Source: Hermatobates lingyangjiaoensis
Taxonomy: Eukaryota > Arthropoda > Insecta > Hemiptera > Hermatobatidae
Reading direction: 5' to 3'
Length of the DNA: 64,000 nucleotides
Assembly (NCBI GenBank): GCA_026182355.1
Contig: JAPFBL010000367.1
Span: forward strand, 186,001 to 250,000
The notes beneath the pieces were generated by a model. The model was given only the letters and a program-made list of their open reading frames with translations, searched no databases and was not told where the DNA came from. Shown here piece by piece: positions 59,460-64,000 of the stretch. Each line of letters begins with the position of its first letter. The first letter of the stretch is position 1. The position numbers and the translations under genes are program-made.

Positions 59460-61495
59460 ATATAATTTGAGTATTTGAGTACACCAACTAATAACCTTAA
59501 AAAACATAATTGCAATTCACTATTTGACACTACTGTCACTGTAACACATGATTCAGCCTATTGATAATGCATTGCACTTTTATTTAACATCCAGAGAAAT
59601 CATTATTACTTATATTTAATAGTTATATTGAACTATTTTGAATGATTTTCGTGCTAGTTTAATACCTTAAATTTCTTACTAAAATCCTATTTCCAATCAA
59701 ATGGTTTTAAATTTTGCCTGGAATTAAATGTCACAATCAGTCTTGTGCGAACAGTCATAACTTTGATTTAAAATTAATGAAATTTTAAAGTGTAAAAATA
59801 TCATAAAATATTATAGCATGAAATTAATATTTTCGCTCTCTATCTTTATTCAGAAAAACATAAATTTTAATCCAAAGAAGTCAATGTGAACAAAACCATA
59901 TATATAAAAATTATTGTTATTTTTGTATTAATTTTGTATAACACATAAGTTATTATAACTGATACCCCTAGTGGAATCATCGTATATGTTCAACTGGTTT
60001 GTATCTGGCCATCGCAAAGTGGGACGATGGTTAAGGTGGATAGGATCTATAAACGTAAGATATAGACGACAACATACGGGAAATGAGGTTTTCTATTTAA
60101 TTTTTAATTTATCAAAATATGTATTGAAAACATTTCTACTTCAAAATAATTGGAATATATTTTATCTAAATTTTTCTTTCTATGAAATCTCTTATTTAAA
60201 TTATTTGGTTAAAGTTCACTTATTAACTCATCAAATGATATTTTTTTAAACCTTTGCTAAATTGATTAAGATGATCAGGGTTCCTGATTTTTCTGAAAAG
60301 CGTTCCATAAAACATAATTTTTGAAAGTCGGTTGAAACACTTGAATTTTGATTTAAAATTGTTTTATTGAGATAGATTCATACGATCAGTCATCTCCCTG
60401 TTTGCAAATTATTGCTAAGACTGTGGGCGTACATATTATGGAGAGTGCATTCACAACTCCAGTTAGCCTGGGGCATGCAGTTTATATATTTTATATAAGA
60501 TAAGACGTAATTTTTAGACTGCTAAAGTCAAATTCCCTAATATCTATATATTTTAAATTCACTTAAATTTGGAACTTATCAAAAATACAGTTACCATTCA
60601 GAGAGAGAGAGAGAGAAAGAGAGAGAGCTATCCTGGAAAACAACTTTCGCTGTTATACTGGTTAGAGTGCATCGATAAAACTGTAGACAGGCAGTCTGCA
60701 ACGGCTACGCCTTTCAAACTACTTTGTTATTCGCAAATACCTTTGATGTTTTCTTATTTGTTTTTTTTTTGCTGTTACAATACTTGACAGAAATTAAAAT
60801 TACAATTTAAACAGACATTTATTACGTTTTTAGAACACATTTTTGATATTTTCATTACAGTTGTCTATGAGCTAGCTTCAGGTCTTACGATTTCCTATAA
60901 TGTTATTCAGTGCTCCGTAAACCAGTATAGTTTACAGTGACTATTCTCAAAGGAGCCAAGGAGTTTTGAGATGCACCTAGAAGTTGCGCTAGGTATATTT
61001 ACAACTTGAATATTTCAATTATATACTATTTATTACTTAAATAACATAATAATGCATGTTACTGCAACGTTATTTCGAATTGTATACAACGTTTTACTGT
61101 GCGTTATAACACTTGGATAGTGACAGTATAAGCCACAAGGAAAAGAAGTATAAGAAGTATAAAAGAAGTATAAGCCACAAAGTAAAACACAGAAAATATG
61201 CTCTGAGGCCTTTCAAATTTATGTCATCAGAGTGCAACTGATGACAACGTGCAACTGATAATACTTTTAGGATTATTACACTTTATAACTGTGTGTTTGA
61301 TAAATGTCTAAACCGTAAAATGAAATTCGGAAATATGACAAATTTTACTGTGAAATCGGAAGAGCCATGGTAGCCCATGGCTTGAGTGCTCACGATTTTT
61401 ACTCTGAATTTCGATATCCTCACGCGAAAGATGAAAAAATTAAGCACATAGTCCTTCAGAGAATATATGTCAGACACTCACTAAAGAACCTTGCT
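59460..61495. other. No gene seen
   Basis: AT-rich, with a short GA run at 60600-60626 and a local AGAAGTATAA tandem at 61145-61170. Confidence 0.45.
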
Positions 61496-61499
61496 TTTA

Positions 61500-61665
61500 A
61501 TACACTTGAGATAGGTACAATTAAGAACTCCCAATATTGAATCGAACTGGTAATGTGGATCACCGAGTACTAAAATGGGTGCCAAATAACAAATGAAGCA
61601 ACATTCTCACCCCTTGGAACATCACTTAAAGTAAAAACCTGTAAGTGTGGGCATTGCAAAAGAAG
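61500..61665 (+). mobile_element. SINE tail fragment without head
   Basis: Contains the distal-tail words seen at 4.81-4.94 kb and 49.44-49.54 kb (CCCCTTGGAACATCACTTAA, AAACCTGTAAGTGTGGGCAT). No tRNA head is visible: 5'-truncated copy or a separate repeat that the SINE borrowed. Confidence 0.5.
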
Positions 61666-61864
61666 AAGTACATTAATAATTCAAGAAAAGCAGCCAGCCA
61701 TAAATATCCAACTTAATAATTCTTGTCGAATTTTAAAACTATTTTCCAACAGGCGAAACCAGATTAGCCAGATAGTAGGTGAGTCCAACCACCCTGCCTT
61801 AATCCCCCATAATGCCCCGTGATCCAGGGCGATGTCCTATGAACATTCCAATAGTAATCCACCT

Positions 61865-61874
61865 CTATATATAA
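61865..61874 (+). promoter_or_regulatory. TATA-like box before the 61.9-kb ribozyme
   Basis: TATATATAAA in otherwise mixed sequence, at the same relative place as the TATA box in the Penelope arms. Confidence 0.4.
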
Positions 61875-61900
61875 ACTAACAATCCTACTATTATTCTCAT

Positions 61901-61951
61901 TATTGTCCTGATGATGAATGTGGTACATTCGAAACATGTCGACTAGCAATA
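61901..61951 (+). ncRNA. Hammerhead ribozyme-like motif, complete core (61.9 kb)
   Basis: Stem I: UAUU (61901-61904) with AAUA (61948-61951) and GUC (61905-61907) with GAC (61941-61943), leaving a UAGC bulge. Box 1 CUGAUGA at 61908-61914. Stem II GAAUG/CAUUC at 61916-61920 and 61926-61930, perfect. GAAA at 61931-61934. Stem III is C with G around a two-base loop, then the GUC cleavage triplet at 61938-61940. This is the best hammerhead in the window and has the tiny stem III known from PLE ribozymes, which tend to work as dimers. Confidence 0.7.
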
Positions 61952-62054
61952 TTGGTGATAACTTTATAGTTTTAATGAAGAGACGAGGAAGGAATTCCGG
62001 AAACTGGAGAAATGGTGTATGAAACAGATATAAGACAAATAAGGGGCGTTATTT

Positions 62055-62057
<3 letters not shown>

Positions 62058-62084
<27 letters not shown>
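62058..62084. repeat. (TA)n microsatellite
   Basis: TA run on the left of the 62.1-kb foldback. Confidence 0.9.
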
Positions 62085-62086
<2 letters not shown>

Positions 62087-62124
62087 CAAATTCAATAATA
62101 TATCAACCGTTGGATAGAATAGGT

Positions 62125-62190
62125 GTATAATAAAATCGGGATTCGGTCAATTTTCCAGGATCAAATCCCGATTTTATTATACACCTATAT
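62125..62190. repeat. Short foldback between TA runs, 62.1 kb
   Basis: TAGGTGTATAATAAAATCGG and its mirror CCGATTTTATTATACACCTA surround a short centre (TTCGGTCAATTTTCCAGGAT). TA runs at 62058-62084 and 62187-62210. Confidence 0.85.
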
Positions 62191-62214
62191 ATATATATAT
62201 ATATATATATGTAA

Positions 62215-62812
62215 TAATAGAAATGTTCTTAAAATAATTAATAATCAAAAGAACAATTATAAGTAAAGGACAATTGAGGTTGACTACAGGGGGTATATCT
62301 AACTTTGAAGATATATACATTTGCTTAGAAAAAAAAAAGAAAAATCAATTAAAATTAGAAGCTAGTATTCATTTTTCATATTTCGACCCTTTTATCATAG
62401 AGCTCCCGTCAACAAATACTCCGATCAACCCGTCGCCATCCATGCTAACAACTATGGACTCTCCTTCAATGATTGCTTTGGGGTGCAGATATTACGACAA
62501 GTTCCCCCAGAGAGTAAAACAGTCACTTTAGGAGCATCCCAGGAGGCACATATCTGGTTTTTGAATGCGCGTTGTAAACCAGGTCTAAACTTACAAAGGG
62601 AGGGCTGTTTCGAATGGTTAGAGATTTTATTACCTTTTACTCTTTTGTATTAATATATTTTTTATTATTATTATTTTCTTTTATTTTAAATTATTATTTA
62701 TAAAACATTACTGTATTCTTATCATCTTCATTATTATTATTTAACCGTTTATTATTTTTATTCCTAGATTTTTTTAGTTTTAGTTAATTTTCTCTTAATT
62801 TTCTTCATAATT
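62215..62812. other. Mostly AT-rich; a short coding-like patch at 62390-62530
   Basis: On the minus strand 62390-62500 reads AIIEGESIVVSMDGDGLIG then VFVDGSSMIKG before a stop. Coding-like but short, with no convincing splice sites; may be a repeat remnant. Confidence 0.25.
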
Positions 62813-62814
62813 AT

Positions 62815-64000
62815 TACTTTACTATAAGTAAAGTATAGTGATCGTGAAAAAATTCGATCTCGAGATTTTGACGGAATTACATGTTTTGAGATCCCAGAAG
62901 TCGTTTTATGACGTTTTTACGATGATGTCTGTGTGTGTGTGGGTGGGTGGGTGGGTGGGTGGGTGGGTGAGTGTGTTAGCATTGCTTGTTACCACGCTAC
63001 GGTCCAGAATCTTTGATGGATCCAGTTGATATTTTACACAAAAATGGGCCCCATTTAGACGAAGATCCCTATTGTTTGGGAAGAATTATGCATGATGGGA
63101 AAGTCACTTTTTTTGCCAAAAACCGTTTTTTTTAAAACATTTATTTCTCCTAAACTGATAACCCTAGAGTTTTGAAATTTTTTGACATTATCTTTGAGGT
63201 TTCAAATGCAACAAACGAAAAATATATTCAGAATTTTAAAACAACAGGAAATATTTTTTTTTCAATAAAATGTAAAAATTTTGACTTATAATTCAATCTG
63301 AAACCTTGTGAGAGCGATACAAGCCATACTGTTTGACGGACAAGAATGAAACTATGCCTATAAATAGAACATTATGTGGAGAATGAGTTGAGATATTTTT
63401 TTCTAAAATTACATTCGCTAAAGGGGCGTTACAGTACGATTTGTGTTTTCAGAAAATGTTTTTTTGACGCTAAAAGGCTCGTTAAAAAATAATGAAAATT
63501 TGACCAAAAATGGAACAAAAAATTAGCAATTCATAAAAAAAAATTCATGAAGTTTCAATTACGGGAAAGAGCAATAACGATATAAAAACTCTTTGTTTAT
63601 CCTAGACTAAGAGATCACCTGCTATACTTGTCGAATTTTTTGTATTTTTTTACATTGTTTACATTGACTTAGAAATTTTTTGAGCGAATCCTCTGAGATA
63701 AAATTGATGTTTCTAATGGAAAAATGAAAATATATTATTGACTTATAAGAGATGTAAGAGGAATAATATTGTGCAGGTAAATGATAACACTCATTAAAAA
63801 AAAATTCGTATATATGTTATTTGACAAAGGGGAAGGAAAATGGTCTTATTAAATACTAAGAAGCCATAAAATTCCCAGTATAATAATTCTGTTAAAAACC
63901 AAAAATGTAAAAGATAATTCAAAATATAAATCTTTCGTTTAGAGATTAATAACTGTTATTATCGTACATCTTTAATTAACAAATCACCTTAAAACAACAT
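62815..64000 (+). mobile_element. Unclassified element IE-1, copy running off the window
   Basis: Inverted, highly similar partner of 51048-52230. The 63-residue shadow frames in the GGGT region differ at only two residues between the two copies. Its far end (about 450 bases by comparison with the 50.6-kb copy) lies beyond position 64000. Confidence 0.85.

Larger units (their letters stand above)
61740..62035 (+). mobile_element. Penelope-like terminal-region remnant
   Basis: A TATA-like box (61865-61874) followed 34 bases later by a complete hammerhead-like motif, then text such as AGAGACGAGGAAGGAATTCC that may begin a former coding part. No reverse transcriptase is visible before the TA run at 62058. 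Layout equals that of the Penelope pair, but the sequence differs, so it is another PLE family. Confidence 0.5.

Noticed and set aside
62838..63029. Gly/Trp/Val frame conserved between 52.0 and 62.9 kb
   Set aside because: It lies over the GGGT run of IE-1, and identity there is nucleotide-level element identity; no evidence of protein selection.

Overview
This is AT-rich, intron- and repeat-dominated eukaryotic DNA. Isolated GC-richer coding blocks are bounded by GT/AG splice signals, and the mobile elements include a Penelope-like element (PLE), a mariner and a tRNA-derived SINE. The mix fits an invertebrate, most likely an arthropod or insect; I cannot name the species. No bacterial, organellar or viral operon is present, and I recognise no true tRNA, rRNA or CRISPR.

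Host gene: at least ten exons of one minus-strand gene spread from about 30.2 kb down to 1.1 kb. Where a junction can be tested the reading phase usually carries over: E1 to E2, E2 to E3, E5 to E6, E6 to E7, E7 to E8, E8 to E9 and E9 to E10. E6-E11 encode a Ras guanine-nucleotide exchange factor (RasGEF/CDC25-homology) catalytic domain. E1-E5 encode an N-terminal region that I do not recognise. E11 may be the C-terminus or may splice on out of the window, so a C-terminal-RasGEF protein and a PLC-epsilon-type protein with an internal CDC25 domain both remain possible. The 5' exons are not identified. They should lie above 30.2 kb; 46.8-47.0 kb, 53.2-53.4 kb and 59.0-59.3 kb are weak candidates for coding or exonic sequence.

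Mobile elements: the E9-E10 intron carries a recent head-to-head inverted PLE pair (5221-8304) inside a 12-bp target-site duplication. Next to it is a 0.74-kb element with about 100-bp inverted arms (8518-9250). A mariner with TIRs and a TA target duplication, but an internally deleted transposase, sits at 31262-32192. A tRNA-derived SINE occurs at least five times. An unclassified 1.6-kb element recurs at 17.1, 50.6 and 62.8 kb, and the last two copies form an inverted pair of at least 1.18 kb.

Most unusual layer: many foldback elements next to TA microsatellites carry a CUGANGA / hairpin / GAAA arrangement that folds as a minimal hammerhead ribozyme with a tiny stem III. The same architecture follows a TATA-like box in the PLE (with a degraded core) and at 61.9 kb (complete core). 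The window therefore seems to hold a graded set of PLE-type hammerhead ribozymes, intact and broken, many of them in palindromic pairs.

The rest, mainly 32-64 kb, is AT-rich intronic or intergenic sequence with microsatellites, decayed repeats and two diverged tandem arrays of about 47 bp period.
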